Assembly: GCF_018991925.1 (NCBI RefSeq)
Contig: NW_024722158.1
Coordinates: 7,395,827-7,459,826 of the forward strand
Direction of reading: 5' to 3'
DNA: 64,000 bases
From: Homarus americanus
Lineage: Eukaryota > Arthropoda > Malacostraca > Decapoda > Nephropidae
A program made the position numbers and the translations under genes. Below the pieces are notes generated by a model. The model was not told the DNA's origin. It did not search any database and saw nothing but the letters and a program-made list of their open reading frames with translations. Positions 43,191-56,297 of this stretch are shown piece by piece (the first letter of the stretch is position 1; each line of letters opens with the position of its first letter).

Positions 43191-43514
43191 CAAGCTTGTG
43201 TGGCGGCGGCTGCGGTGGTGGCGGTGGTCTGATAGTGCTCATTTAATTGAAGAAGGTAAAAAAAAAGAAGTTGAGATGGACGGTAGGATCTGATGGAAAG
43301 AGATTGGATCCTGTTCAGTGTGAGTGTGGTGATGGATGATTGGTTTTCTTCAGTGGAATGTGATGCTCTTTTGTTTTTATAGATGAATGGAACTATAGAT
43401 GACATGAACTATGTTGGTGGTTAGGTGATGCAGGGCGGATGGCATTATTGTATTAAAACTAGTGTCAAGGTGTCATTTACCATTGCCAGGTGTTATATAT
43501 AAGTGTCAAAACCT

Positions 43515-43615
43515 ACCCGACCCTACCCTATCCTACCCTACCCTACCCTACCCTACCCTACCCTACCCTACCCTACCCTACCCTACCCTACCCTACCCTA
43601 CCCTTACCTAACCTA
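43515..43615. repeat. (CCCTA)n block
   Basis: About 17 pentamers, ending in CCTAACCTAACG. A variant of the telomere pentamer. Confidence 0.96.
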
Positions 43616-43689
43616 ACGTAACCCAGAATGTATCTTAGCTGGTCCACTTAAGCTATGACGTAAAAATTAATTCCTAAACTTTTCACATC

Positions 43690-43785
43690 TAAAAGTTCCC
43701 TCCCCTTCTCCCTTCCTTCCCCCTCCCCTTCTCCCTTCCTTCCCTCCCCCTCTCCCTTCCTTCCTCTCCCCTTCCCTTCCCCCCC
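43690..43785. repeat. CTCCCTTCCTTCCCC tract
   Basis: C/T-only repeat of about 25-30 bp. Confidence 0.85.
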
Positions 43786-44319
43786 TATATGTAGATGAGG
43801 AAACCATTTAAACTAGCCCTTTAAAGATGGATGCCTAAAGGTTCGTTGCGGCGGTAAATTCCACCTTCCCAGACACTTAACAAATTACGGAACACATGTG
43901 ACCAATTCTCTGAAAACCTGACTCAAACATTTCCGACCCTAAATAATATCGGTATTTCACTGAGATTTTGACAGAGAAACAGACAGACAGACAAACAGAC
44001 AGATACCTTACCTACTAGATGCGTTCCTTTAGTTACGATAAAATAAAAATAACTTACGATAATTTGAGACTATTAAGGGATGTAAATAAACGATCAGGAA
44101 GACATCATGGATATACATAGGCCGGAAACACCTATTAAATTACACGCCATCGGGTCAGAATTCTATAGGAAACTTTATATCCTTACCATAGGTGGGAAAA
44201 AAAATAGCGTTAACACGGGCAAACACGAGCGTCTGGCGTTAACCTACCATCACCAAATGACACTCTTGTGGAAAGTTACAATAGATGGATTTTATCATTA
44301 TTACCAACTTACACTGACA

Positions 44320-44605
44320 CCATTACCAACATATGCTACCACTATTACCAACACCTGCTACCACTATTATCAACACCTGCTACCATTATTACCAACACGT
44401 GCTACCACTATTATCAACACCTGCTACCACTATTACCAACACCTGTTACCACTATTACCAACACCTGCTACCACTATTGCCAACACCTGCTACCACTATT
44501 ATCAACACCTGTTACCACTATTATCAACACCTGCTACAACCATCACCAACACCTGCTACCACCATCACCAACACACGCTACCACCATCACCACTATTTCC
44601 CTTGC
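44320..44605. repeat. 22-bp minisatellite (ACCTGCTACCACTATTACCA)
   Basis: Thirteen units with ATTATC/ATTACC/CATCACC variants. Three frames read Y/T/P-rich peptides. Confidence 0.95.
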
Positions 44606-44663
44606 TACCTACCCTTAGATAAAGATGAAACCCGGCCAAGTTGTCTCTAGCGTGAATTAATAT

Positions 44664-44667
<4 letters not shown>

Positions 44668-44722
<55 letters not shown>
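44668..44722. repeat. (GT)n microsatellite
   Basis: Twenty-seven GT units. Confidence 0.98.
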
Positions 44723-44723
<1 letters not shown>

Positions 44724-45093
44724 CTTCAAGCCCCTTCACCACTACCATCACCATCTCCATCTCCACCAACCACCACCACCAGGACCCCAACACAGCTACA
44801 ACACTCGGCTCTCCCTCATTCCCGTCAAAACACATCAGGTTGGGTTAATATCCCCCGAAAGAGACATTGGTTGCGCCTCGGTTCTCGCGCCAGATAACTT
44901 ACGAGAAATAAATTACAAATATCTTACGAAATATCTTACGATTTTTTTTTTTAAGAATATAGAGTTAAACTTATCTGTTATTTGAGTTGAGTTTCTTATT
45001 TTTTTTCCTTTTGTTTTAATTCCTTTGGTGTATAAGTTTATTTATTTAATTGGTTTTGATGTTTTTGTGGTCAGGGGAAGTTATTTGTAGTCT

Positions 45094-45095
45094 GC

Positions 45096-45157
<62 letters not shown>

Positions 45158-45477
45158 ATTTATCCCATTACGTCTTATTATTTTATTCATCTTTTATCAC
45201 AATGTGTTTTAATCTTCTCTGTATGTGATGCTCTAGGCAGGAATAGTTTGTTTACTGTTCACTTTGTTGACATTCAGGGGGGCACTGTTGTATTTCCTTT
45301 CCATAGTCCATCACAGGGCCAGGAGAAAATACACACACATACATCTCTATATACGAGGTGCAATATACACACACATACACACACACACACACATACACAC
45401 ACACACATACACACGTACACGCACGCACACACACATACACACACACACATACACACACACACATACACACGTACACG

Positions 45478-45516
<39 letters not shown>

Positions 45517-45525
45517 ACACACTCC
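45094..45525. repeat. (CTGT)n and CA-rich block
   Basis: (CTGT)n 45096-45159; (CA)n with TACACGCACG inserts at 45360-45522. Confidence 0.93.
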
Positions 45526-46024
45526 TCTTCCCTTCTTCCGTGATCAGGCTCGCGCGTGTACACAATGGCCAGGGGAAAAAAATGAGACCAGGAAATACAC
45601 AATGCCTACCAATATGGCAAACCAGCTAGTCACTTGTTCGAATCCTTACCACGTCTTGATTATCTAACATACATCAATAAAAACCTTAGCGTCTATAAAT
45701 TACAACTGTTGTAAATTTCTTGTTATTTTATACAAGGAATTTAGGAACATTAGTCGATATTAGGATTTTAGTCTTTATTTAAGGTTTATTATTTAGGCGA
45801 AGTCGTAGTCAAGTGGAGGATTCGAACGAGATTTGGTTCCTCTAAATTTTCAAAATATATTGTGGAGTTTCGGACTTGGTGGTGGACATGGGATGGTAAG
45901 GGGGAGGGGAGGTGGTACTTGGACATACAATATGGGTAAAGAGCTTTGTGGACACGTAAAGATGAGTTACGGAGGAATTGGATGAGTTTGTATGAGATAT
46001 GGGAGTCATGGCCATGGTAGAATA

Positions 46025-46362
46025 GGTTATGGGAGTGTACATGACCTACCTCAAGTGTAGGTCTGTTGGGGTATACATACATGACATTGTCCCAAGAGTA
46101 GGTCAATCAGGGTATACGTACATGACCTGCCGCAACAGTAGGTCAATCAAGGTATACGTACATGACCTGCCGCAACGGTAGGTCAATCAGGGTATACGTA
46201 CATGACCTGCCGCAACAGTAGGTCAATCAGGGTATACGTACATGACCTGCCGCAACAGTAGGTCAATCAGGGTATACGTACATGACCTGCCGCAACAGTA
46301 GGGTCAATCAGGGTATACGTACATGACCTGCCGCAAGTGTAGATCAATCAGGGTATACATAC
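46025..46362. repeat. 40-bp minisatellite with CAATCA core
   Basis: GGTCAATCAGGGTATACGTA starts at 46101, 46141, 46181, 46221, 46261 and about 46302, exactly 40 bp apart, with CATGACCTGCCGCAACAGTA completing the unit. Two diverged units lie at the left end. Confidence 0.95.
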
Positions 46363-46494
46363 ATGACCTTTGACAAACAAAAACAGTGGTCAGATTGCTT
46401 TCAAACTCGAGGTCGCTTCAGTCCATCGGTGTTACCAGGCCATTTTTCCACCTCACTCTGATTGGCTCAGTTCAACGACATGAAAGGAACATCC

Positions 46495-46860
46495 CCCCTC
46501 CCTCCTCCCTCCTCCTCTCCCCATACCTCCTCTCCACCCACCCCCACCCCCTTCCCCCTCTCCACACCCCCCTAAGCGAACAGAGGGTTAAAGAAAACAA
46601 ACAAGAATACAGGGGAAAAAGGTAGAAAGAATAAAGAAAATAAAACGATGGGTGTGAAAGGACAATAAAACAAACGGAAGGGAATTGGTGGATGGATAAA
46701 AAAAACGATAAGATATTTTGGGATTTTCGATTTATTTTTCATCCTTCTGAGCCTTAATTCTTTGTTTTTTTTTCTAATCCTCCTCCTCCTCCTCCTTCTC
46801 CTTCTTCCTTCTTCTTCCCCTTCTTCCTCCTCCTCCTCTTCGTAGGGTGAAACTATTGGC
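46495..46860. repeat. C-rich tract and CCT/CTT tract
   Basis: CCTCCTCC at 46497-46570 and TCCTCCTCCTCCTTC at 46778-46845, with A-rich DNA between. Confidence 0.8.
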
Positions 46861-47099
46861 ATGTTTCTTTACGTCATTTGCCTCTGTCTACCCAGAACCT
46901 GGATGTTAATCTATTTGTGGATTGTGTTCCGGGGTAATGGATAGCCAGTGCAGTTGGCGAGTTGTCCGGTCTTCTCGGACTATTCCTTGTCGCTGGGTGT
47001 TGCAGCTCGTTAACTCAGGGTGTGGTTGTTGTGTTGGCGACAGTTTCTACACCTTAAACAAATTTACACTGGAGGGCTGACCATCTTCAAACACGAGGG

Positions 47100-47100
<1 letters not shown>

Positions 47101-47149
<49 letters not shown>

Positions 47150-47320
47150 GACTATAACACTCACTTACGTCACACATAAACAACACGAGAGTCATAATAA
47201 CAAAGGTAAATGCTTCATACCTTCATATATAGTTGTGTAATATCCCAGGTAATATCCCAGGTAATATCCCAGGTAATATACCAGGTAATATTCCAGGTAT
47301 TATTCCAGGTATTATCGCCA
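47101..47320. repeat. (CA)n and 13-bp repeat CCAGGTAATATCC
   Basis: (CA)n 47101-47146; six 13-bp units at 47243-47318. Confidence 0.95.
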
Positions 47321-47455
47321 GTTTTATGAGTAATGGCCAAAATTTTTAATATTACAGTGAGTTATGTTGATATTTTTCTTTACTGTTGAAACATTAACTT
47401 TAATATATATATTTTTTTTTACTCATAAATTTGATGTTAACTCATATTTGTTCAT

Positions 47456-47459
<4 letters not shown>

Positions 47460-47506
<47 letters not shown>

Positions 47507-47615
47507 CTCGTGTTTATTTTAAGTTTGAAAATATGTAGCGACACACACACATACATACATACATACATACGTACATACATACATACACACATACAGACAT
47601 TCATACATACATACA

Positions 47616-47646
<31 letters not shown>
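47460..47646. repeat. (GT)n and (CATA)n
   Basis: (GT)n 47460-47502 and (ATAC)n 47549-47646. Confidence 0.97.
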
Positions 47647-47648
<2 letters not shown>

Positions 47649-47825
47649 TATAAATCCCCTAAAATAATCCTAGTCCCAAAAAAAGAGAAAAATGACCAAG
47701 GATTAAAAAAAAGATACATCGCCGATTTACCTGACGTGTTAATCCTATTGAGATTTTCGCCTCGGTGAGTGAAATGATAAATCCATTTTTTGCCACAGGT
47801 GTAGAGTGACAGGGGTCCAGTGTGG

Positions 47826-47900
47826 TCTAACATGACCCTACCCGACCTGACCTGACCTGACCTGACCTGACCTAACCTAACCTGACCTAACCTGACCCAA
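47826..47900. repeat. (CCTGA)n/(CCTAA)n mixed island
   Basis: Thirteen pentamers, CCTGA first and CCTAA later. Confidence 0.95.
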
Positions 47901-47991
47901 CTCCTCTCCTGTCGACCTGAGCACATCCAAGACAGGTGTTATAAACTACTTGAAGAATGACACACCTGAAAGATACCGCGATGATGATGGG

Positions 47992-48091
47992 AGAGAGAGA
48001 GAGAGAGAGAGAGAAGGCCAATGACCTCAAGTACTGACGTAGAACTACACCGTGTCGAAAGCAGAGAGGGAGGGAGAATGTTTGTACAGTG

Positions 48092-48137
<46 letters not shown>

Positions 48138-48160
48138 ACACACACACACACACAAAGCAC
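47992..48160. repeat. GA and CA microsatellites
   Basis: (GA)n 47993-48014; (CA)n 48093-48155. Confidence 0.95.
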
Positions 48161-48224
48161 ACACACAAGACTGGTAATGTGTGTGTCAGTCTTGTTAATG
48201 GTTCAGTCACGTTAATGGCAATTG

Positions 48225-49232
48225 TCATAACTCTGCCCAACAACTCTTTATAACCTTAAGAATTGCCATAGAACCACACAGAATCCTCTCTCTTCTCTCT
48301 CTCTCTCTCTCTCTCTCTTGTTTTACTACTGACAGAAATACTTTTTCCAGACAATTTCGCCTAATTGTATATTTCACCTTCTGTTCATAAATGGAGAAGA
48401 GGGTAATGGGGAGGAGAGGGGCTGGGAGGGGAGAGGGGAGGAGAGGGGCTGAGGAGGAGGGAGGAGGGGGGGGAGGAGAGGGTGGGAGGGGGGGGGGGGG
48501 AGGGCTGGGAGGGAGGAGGGGAGGGAGGAGGGGCTGGAGGGAGGGTGGGAGGAGGGGGAAGGGGGCTGGGAGGAGGAGGGGAGGAGAGGGGTGGGAGGGA
48601 GGGGGAGGGGCTGGGAGGAGGAGGGGAGGGGAGGAGGGCTGAGGAGAGGGGCTGAGAGGAGAGGCTGGGGAGGAGAGGGGAAGGAGAGGGGCTGGGAGGA
48701 GGGGAGGAGAGGGCTGAGGAGGAGGGGAGGAGGGGGCTGGGAGGAGGGAGGAGGGGCTGGGGAGGAGGGGTGGGAGGAGAGGGGGGGCTGGGAGGAGGAG
48801 GGGAGGAGAAGGCTGGGAGGAGGAGGGAGAGAGAGAGGGGGAGAGGGGGCTGGGAGGAGGAGGGGAGGGAGGGGCTGGGAGGGGAGGAGGGAGAGCTGGG
48901 AGGAGAGGGAGGAGAGGGGGCTGGGAGGAGGAGGGGAGAGAGAGGGGCTGAGGGGGAGAGAGGCTGGGAGAAGAGGCTGGGAGGAGAGGGGCTGAAGGAG
49001 AGGGGGTTGGGAGGAGGAGGAGAGGGGTAGGAGGAGGAGGGGAGAGGGGGGAGGATGGGAGAAGAGAGAAAGAAGGAAGGTGGAAGAATGAAAGAAAGAA
49101 GGAGGGGGGCAGGAAGAAGAAAATAGGAGGTGGAAGAGAGGAAGAAGGAAGTAGAGGAGGGAAGGAGAAGGAGAGAAGAGGAAATAAAACAGAAGAGGAG
49201 GATTTTATCGTAGTAGTTGAATCAGGGGCCAT
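48225..49232 (-). CDS. P/S/L-rich ORF kept in both duplication copies (copy 1)
   Basis: A 335-codon minus-strand frame. N-terminus MAPDSTTTIKSSSS, a long P/S/L-rich middle made by the G-rich minisatellite, and a non-repetitive tail [22 protein letters not shown], an RERE stretch, and KSCWAEL. Copy 2 has a frame of 334 codons with matching ends. The C/T-only middle cannot contain stops, which inflates length. Only the ends bear on whether it is a gene. No known family. Confidence 0.15.
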   Translation of the reverse strand: MAPDSTTTIKSSSSVLFPLLSFSFPPLLPSSSLPPPIFFFLPPSFFLSFFHLPSFSLLPSSPLSPPPPTPLLLLPTPSPSAPLLPASSPSLSPPQPLSLPSSSQPPLLPLLPALPPPLPAPPSPPPPSPLSPSLSPSSSQPSPPLLLPAPPLLPPLLPSPSSLLPAPSSPPPQPSPPLLPAPLLPLSSPASPLSPSPQPSSPPLLLPAPPPPSHPSPPLLLPAPFPLLPPSLQPLLPPLLPPSPPPPPLPPSPPPPPPSSSAPLLPSPLPAPLLPITLFSIYEQKVKYTIRRNCLEKVFLSVVKQERERERERRERILCGSMAILKVIKSCWAEL

Positions 49233-49613
49233 GTCCGTAGACTTTCTATTGATGGAACAAGACGGAGGAACGAAGAAGGAGAGATGTGAAGAGAGTAGAA
49301 AGAAGAAGAGGAAGAGGAAAAGACGAAAAAAATAAGAGGAATATCAGAAGGGAAGAAGAAGAAGATAAGAGGAAGAGAAGGAAACCTGATCTATTTAGTA
49401 TCAGATCCAACTGATGAATGACAATATGGACCATTTTTATATACACCTTCCCAAAACACCGCTTATTAAGTTCTGCTATTTTAATTACGTATAATACCAA
49501 TTTATCTAATAAATAACAACGTAATTTATACTATGGATGAATAATTACTGCAGTAATGAATTTATTTATTTATTTTTTTATTTTTTTTTTTTAGATTAAT
49601 ATGATGAATTTTG

Positions 49614-49687
<74 letters not shown>

Positions 49688-49850
49688 GTCCTGGAACAAT
49701 ATATCGTACAATATACATACTGTATATAGATATGTGAAAATATAGACCTCGGTTACTATATCAATCCCCCCACCCCACCCTCACCAGCCACCCCTCACCC
49801 ACCTACCACCCCTTCACCCCACCCCCTCCCCCACCCCCCACATCACTGTC
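48229..49850. repeat. Tandem segmental duplication, copy 1
   Basis: From AACTCTGCCCAACAACTCTT to ACCTCGGTTACTATATCAAT and a C-rich tail. Order inside: CT run, AATTTCGCCTAATTGTATA, G-rich GGGGCTGGGAGGAGGA minisatellite (48400-49060), A/G-rich tract, TTTCTATTGATGGAACAAGA, AT-rich DNA, (GT)n (49616-49683). Copy 2 repeats this order. Confidence 0.95.
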
Positions 49851-49852
49851 AA

Positions 49853-51590
<1,738 letters not shown>

Positions 51591-51800
51591 AAAAAAAACA
51601 AATAAAAGTTACGAGGTATTTCTCTGATGGTGGACAGGTGGAATGTCAATCATCATACCTGTCCATAGTAACGAGTTGACCGACAGAAGTTGATGTCAGG
51701 GAAGGGGAGGGTGGGAGGGAAGGTGGGGGAGGAGGGAGGTGTGTGATGTATATTTTCATCATTCTGGTATACATATGTGCAGTGTATATGAGTGTACGTA

Positions 51801-51937
<137 letters not shown>

Positions 51938-52017
51938 GGGTACATTAATGTGTTAGTTAGGAAGAAATTAAAATATAATGTCGACAATACTTCCCATCAT
52001 TAGTCATCGCGCCACCC

Positions 52018-52310
52018 TGGATCTCCCTCTCCCTCCCTCTTTCCCTCTCCCTCCTTCCCTCTCTCCCTCCCTCTCCCCTCCCTCTCTCCCTCCCTCTCCC
52101 CTCCCTCTCTCCCTCTCCCTCTCCCTCCCCCCTCCCCCTCTCCCTCCTCCCCTCTCCTCCCTCTCCCTTTTTCTTCTCTCCCTCTCCCCCTCCCCTCCCC
52201 TCCTCTCTCTCCCTCTCCCTTCTCTCCCTGTCCCCTCCCTCTCTCCCTCCCTCTCTCCCTCTCCTTCTCTCCCTCCCCTCTCTCCCTCCCTCTCTCCCTC
52301 CCCTCTCCTG
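52018..52310. repeat. (CTCCCT)n pyrimidine tract
   Basis: CCCTCTCCCTCC-type DNA of C and T only. Confidence 0.93.
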
Positions 52311-52377
52311 ATGTAATGCTCAGTGTATTTAGAGCTCCATGCTGCAGGGTGGCCATATTTGAGGTGTTGTAATGTTG

Positions 52378-53805
52378 AAGTGTTTGTGGCCATGTTGCAG
52401 AGTGTTCGTGGCCATGTTGCAGAGTGTTTGTAGCCATGTTGCAGAGTGTTCGTGGCCATGTTGCAGAGTGTTTGTGGCCATGTTGCAGAGTGTTTGTATG
52501 GCCATGTTGCAGAGTGTTCGTGGTCATGTTGCAGAGTGTTTGTGGCCATGTTGCAGAGTGTTCGTGGTCATGTTGCAGAGTGTTTGTGGCCATGTTGCAG
52601 AGTGTTTGTGGCCATGTTGCAGAGTGTTTGTATGTTGCAGAGTGTTCGTGGTCATGTTGCAGAGTGTTTGTGGATGTTGGAGAGTGTTTGTAATGTTACA
52701 GAGTGTTTGTGGCCATGTTGCAGGAGTGTTTGTATGTTGAGGGTGTTTGTGGCCATGTTGCAGAGTGTAGAGAGTGTTCGTAGTATGTTGCAGAGTGTTC
52801 GTGAGTTGTAGGGTGTTTGTGGGCCATGTTGCAGGAGTGTTTGTGGCCATGTTGCAGAGTGTTTGTGGCTATGTTGCAGAGTGTTCGTGGCCATGTTGCA
52901 GAGGTTAGGTGTTTGTCATGTTATAGAGTGCTGTACATGTTCAGAGTGTTTGTGGCCATAGTTGCAGAGTGTTCTGTATTATGTTGCAGAGTGTTGTATA
53001 TGTGTGCAGGGTGTTGTGATGCTGCAGAGTGTTCGTATATGTTGCAGAGTGTTCGTGGGCATGTTGTAGAGGTTGTACATGTTGGGGTGTTTGTACATGT
53101 TGCAGAGGTTTGGATACAGAGTGTTTGTGTAATATGTTACAGAGTGCTTGTGGCACATGTTGCAGAGTGTTCGTGTACTATGTTGCAGAGTGTTTGTGGC
53201 CATGTTGCAGAGTGTTTGTGGCCATGTTGCAGAGTGTTCGTAGTATGTTGGAGAGTGTTTGTGGTATGTTGCAGAGTGTTCGTGGTCATGTTGCAGAGTG
53301 TTTGTGCATGTTGCAGAGTGTTCGTGGCATGTTGCAGAGTGTTCGTGGATGTTGCAGGTGTTTGGCCATGTTGCAGAGGTTTGTGGCCATACAGAGTGTT
53401 TGTACATGTTACAGAGTGCTTGATGTTGCAGAGTGTTTGTATTATGTTGCAGAGTGTTTGTAGCATATTGCAGAGTATTTTGGCATGTAGCAGAGTGTTT
53501 GTAGCGTTGCAGAGGTTCTGTGGTCAAGGTAGAGTGTTCGTGGTCATGTTGCAGAGTGTTTGTGGTCATGTTGCAGAGTGTTCTTGGTCATGTTGCAGAG
53601 TGCTTGTATTATGTTGCAGAGTGTTTGTATTATGTTGAGAGTGTTTGTGGCCATGTTGCAGAGTATTCATGTCTATGTTGCACAGTGTTCGTGGCCTTGT
53701 TGTAGAGTGTTCGTGGAATATGTTGCAGAGTGTTTGTGGCTCATGTTACAGAGTGTTTGTGGCCATGTTGCAGTGTTCGGGCCATGTTGCTGAGTGTTCG
53801 TGGCC
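52378..53805. repeat. 1.4-kb 22-bp minisatellite (GTGGCCATGTTGCAGAGTGT)
   Basis: About 65 units with TT between repeats and many one-to-several-base deletions, especially after 52700. M-L-Q-S-V and C-R-V-F reading frames are by-products. Confidence 0.97.
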
Positions 53806-53959
53806 ATTATGCATTTTAACGAGCTGGTTACAATGGCCTTTGTTTCTTGGTAAGGTGAAGTTGGGTGAATTTAATATATGTCCGCCTTTTCTGACCTGAC
53901 TGGGTGTTAGTCTACCTGAGGTGTTTTATCGTGTGTAGTTCCTTTTGTTGTTGTTTGCT

Positions 53960-54028
53960 GGTGTGTGTGTGTGTGTGTGTGTGTGTGTCTGTGTGTGTGG
54001 GGGGGTGTGTGTGTGTGGTTTGGGGTGT

Positions 54029-54077
<49 letters not shown>

Positions 54078-54240
54078 GGTGTGTGTGTGTTTGGGGTGTG
54101 TTTGTCTTCTTTCTTTCTTCTCACCTCCTCTCCTCCCTCCTCCTCCTCTTCCTCCTTCCTCCTCCCCCTCCCCCTCCTCCCATCTCCTGTCCCTTCTCCT
54201 CTCCCTTCTTCTCCCCCACTCTTCCGGACATGAACAGATA
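53960..54240. repeat. GT-rich block and CCT tract
   Basis: (GT)n with GGGGGTG inserts (53961-54104) and CTCCTCCTCC (54118-54222). Confidence 0.92.
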
Positions 54241-54353
54241 ATAAATAACGAAAAATCTGAGAAAATGTTTTAGTGAACGTTTCTTTTACACAGGCTTTTA
54301 TACCCAATAAAAATTTATGGTCAGAAATATTGTGTTACAGCAAAGTGATGGAG

Positions 54354-54393
54354 TCTCTCTCTCTCTTCTCTCTCTCTCTCTCTCTCCATATAG
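54354..54393. repeat. (CT)n ending in CCATATAG
   Basis: CT run supplying the pyrimidine tract of the exon candidate that follows. Confidence 0.9.
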
Positions 54394-54467
54394 GATAACA
54401 CTATCATGACTGCCAACATCAATCACCTCAGGCAGTTCCCTGCGACATCCAATTATTACCAGATAAA
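54394..54467 (+). CDS. Best candidate internal exon (74 bp), unrecognised
   Basis: A (CT)n tract and CCATATAG acceptor precede 74 bp that end at AAA|GTAAGA, a good donor. The only open frame begins at the first base: DNTIMTANINHL, then RQFPATSNYYQI and two bases of the next codon. The other two frames stop within 15 bases. The exon carries no repeat, and composition changes at both borders. This is the most convincing splice pair on the plus strand. Twenty-four residues are too few to name a family. If real, the gene runs left to right and its other exons lie beyond large introns. Confidence 0.4.
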
Positions 54468-54539
54468 GTAAGACCTTCAGAGGCTGTGGTAGTAGCACTA
54501 CTGGGTCCTGTCTTGAGTTGGTAACACTGTTTGGTTATC

Positions 54540-54772
54540 CCAGAACCACCTCACAGCGCCACAGTACCCACACAAACAGCTCAGAACCACCCCACATCCC
54601 CAGTACCCACACAAACAGCTCAGAACCACCCCACATCCCCACAGTACCCACACAACACCAGAACACCTCACATCCACACAATACCCACAAACAGCTCAGA
54701 ACCACCACATCCAAACAGTACCCACTAACAAACAGCCCAGAACCACCCCACATCCCCACAGTACCCACAACA
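54540..54772. repeat. 40-bp minisatellite (CAGAACCACCCCACATCCCC)
   Basis: Six units completed by ACAGTACCCACACAAACAGCT, with small indels. Confidence 0.93.
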
Positions 54773-54787
54773 AGCGTCTATTCTACC

Positions 54788-54813
54788 ATTGGACAGATGA
54801 TCCGCTGTCCAAT
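54788..54813. promoter_or_regulatory. Palindromic pair of CCAAT boxes
   Basis: ATTGGACAG, 8-bp loop, CTGTCCAAT: perfect 9-bp arms, each holding a CCAAT box in opposite orientation. Three more CCAAT boxes follow by 54975. Confidence 0.4.
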
Positions 54814-55079
54814 AGAGTAATGACTGTGATCCCCTTCCCTTAGTGTATTTATCATGTCCGATCCACAGACTAAGGATCCGGGGAGAGACTTAATGTTGAT
54901 TGGTTATCGTCGTGGCTCTACTGGCCAATGGGAGACGACTAGCAGGATGGATCTGTACTCAAGAAGAACCAATCAACGGAAGCTTTTGTTTTACGGGTTA
55001 ATAATTATCTTTTTTATGTGGAATTGTTTTTATTTTTGTATCTCAGGGATATGTTTTAGCCTAGATAGAACTGTTATGT

Positions 55080-55199
55080 TAAGGGTTCTGTCTGTCTGTC
55101 TGTCTGTCTGTGTCTGCGTGATTGTTTGTGTCTGAAGTGTGTGTGTGTGTGTGTGTGTGTGTGTCAACGATCGTGCTCTTTGTCTTGTTTAATAATAAG

Positions 55200-55253
<54 letters not shown>

Positions 55254-55260
55254 AAGGATG
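55080..55260. repeat. CTGT, GT and GA microsatellites
   Basis: CTGTCTGT 55089-55112, (GT)n 55138-55164, (GA)n 55205-55250. Confidence 0.95.
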
Positions 55261-55488
55261 ATTTTTCTAGTGATGAATTATAGTAGTTGTATGAAGGAGA
55301 TGAAGGAGGGGAGAAGGAGGGGTAAGAGACAATCTCTCAGGTGATAATGAGGGAGGGAAGGAGGGAAGGAGGGAAGAAGGAGGGTAACACACACACACAC
55401 ACTCCTTCCTCTATGACGTCACACGTGTTATTGACCGAGGCTATCATAGGTTTATCACATTAGTTTTATGAAGGGTGAAGAGACTGAT

Positions 55489-55493
<5 letters not shown>

Positions 55494-55553
<60 letters not shown>

Positions 55554-55557
55554 TGAG

Positions 55558-55637
<80 letters not shown>
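55494..55637. repeat. (GA)n tract, 144 bp
   Basis: Nearly pure GA with AAAG interruptions. Confidence 0.97.
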
Positions 55638-55638
<1 letters not shown>

Positions 55639-55846
55639 ACAATGCGACAACTAAGTAAGTGAATTAAACAAACATAATGACAAACTTACACAGACATACA
55701 AACAGAGACAGAAAGATAAACAGACAGACAGACAGAGTTATTAAACAGACAGACAGAAGGATGATTCGCTGCAGGAATGACCAAGTTCGGGTCAATATTT
55801 ATATACCTACACTTCACCCCGGGGATGGGGGGTGGGAGGGGCTCAT

Positions 55847-55849
<3 letters not shown>

Positions 55850-55887
<38 letters not shown>
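55850..55887. repeat. (CT)n microsatellite
   Basis: Eighteen CT units. The 55.64-55.85 stretch holds CAGA words only. Confidence 0.95.
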
Positions 55888-55888
<1 letters not shown>

Positions 55889-56056
55889 GCCCCAGTGTCC
55901 CATGTACAGGTTTAAATTTTGATCACGCAATACTCTCACTCTATATATGTATGTGTATAATAATAACACACACATAACAGAGGCATCATCAATATTGAAT
56001 TTATTTCGTATCAAAACCTCATCCAGTTGTCAATTACCCAGAAAGGTTATACTGTG

Positions 56057-56160
56057 GTGGTGAGGTGTGTTGGGGTGTGTTGGGGTGTGTTAGAGTGTGT
56101 CAGAGGACTGTTGGGGTGTGTTGGAGGGTGTTGGGGGTGTGTTGGAGTGTGTTGGAAGGG
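56057..56160. repeat. GTGTGTTGGAGTGTGTTGG repeat, left part
   Basis: 10- and 19-bp units on the G-rich strand; resumes at 57035 after an insertion. Confidence 0.9.
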
Positions 56161-56297
56161 GTGCAATGACTAAGTTCTTGCCCTGAGCCGCTTCGTTCTT
56201 CTGATGGCGGGATGAGCTTCTGGTAGTAGTCTGTACTGGTCGAGCCCTATGATTAAGATGGTTTTCTTGCTCGATGGTTGGGATGATTGTTCCATGG

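Noticed and set aside
45600..45665. Box B-like TTGTTCGAATCC, possible tRNA or SINE
   Set aside because: No box A at the right distance and no tRNA fold.
46101..46342. Regular 40-bp repeats resembling a CRISPR array
   Set aside because: There are no unique spacers: the whole 40 bp is repeated. The genome is eukaryotic.
47648..47926. 92-codon minus-strand frame with CAG|GTAAAT donor
   Set aside because: Its N-terminal third is CCTGA repeat translation and no AG acceptor precedes the unique part.
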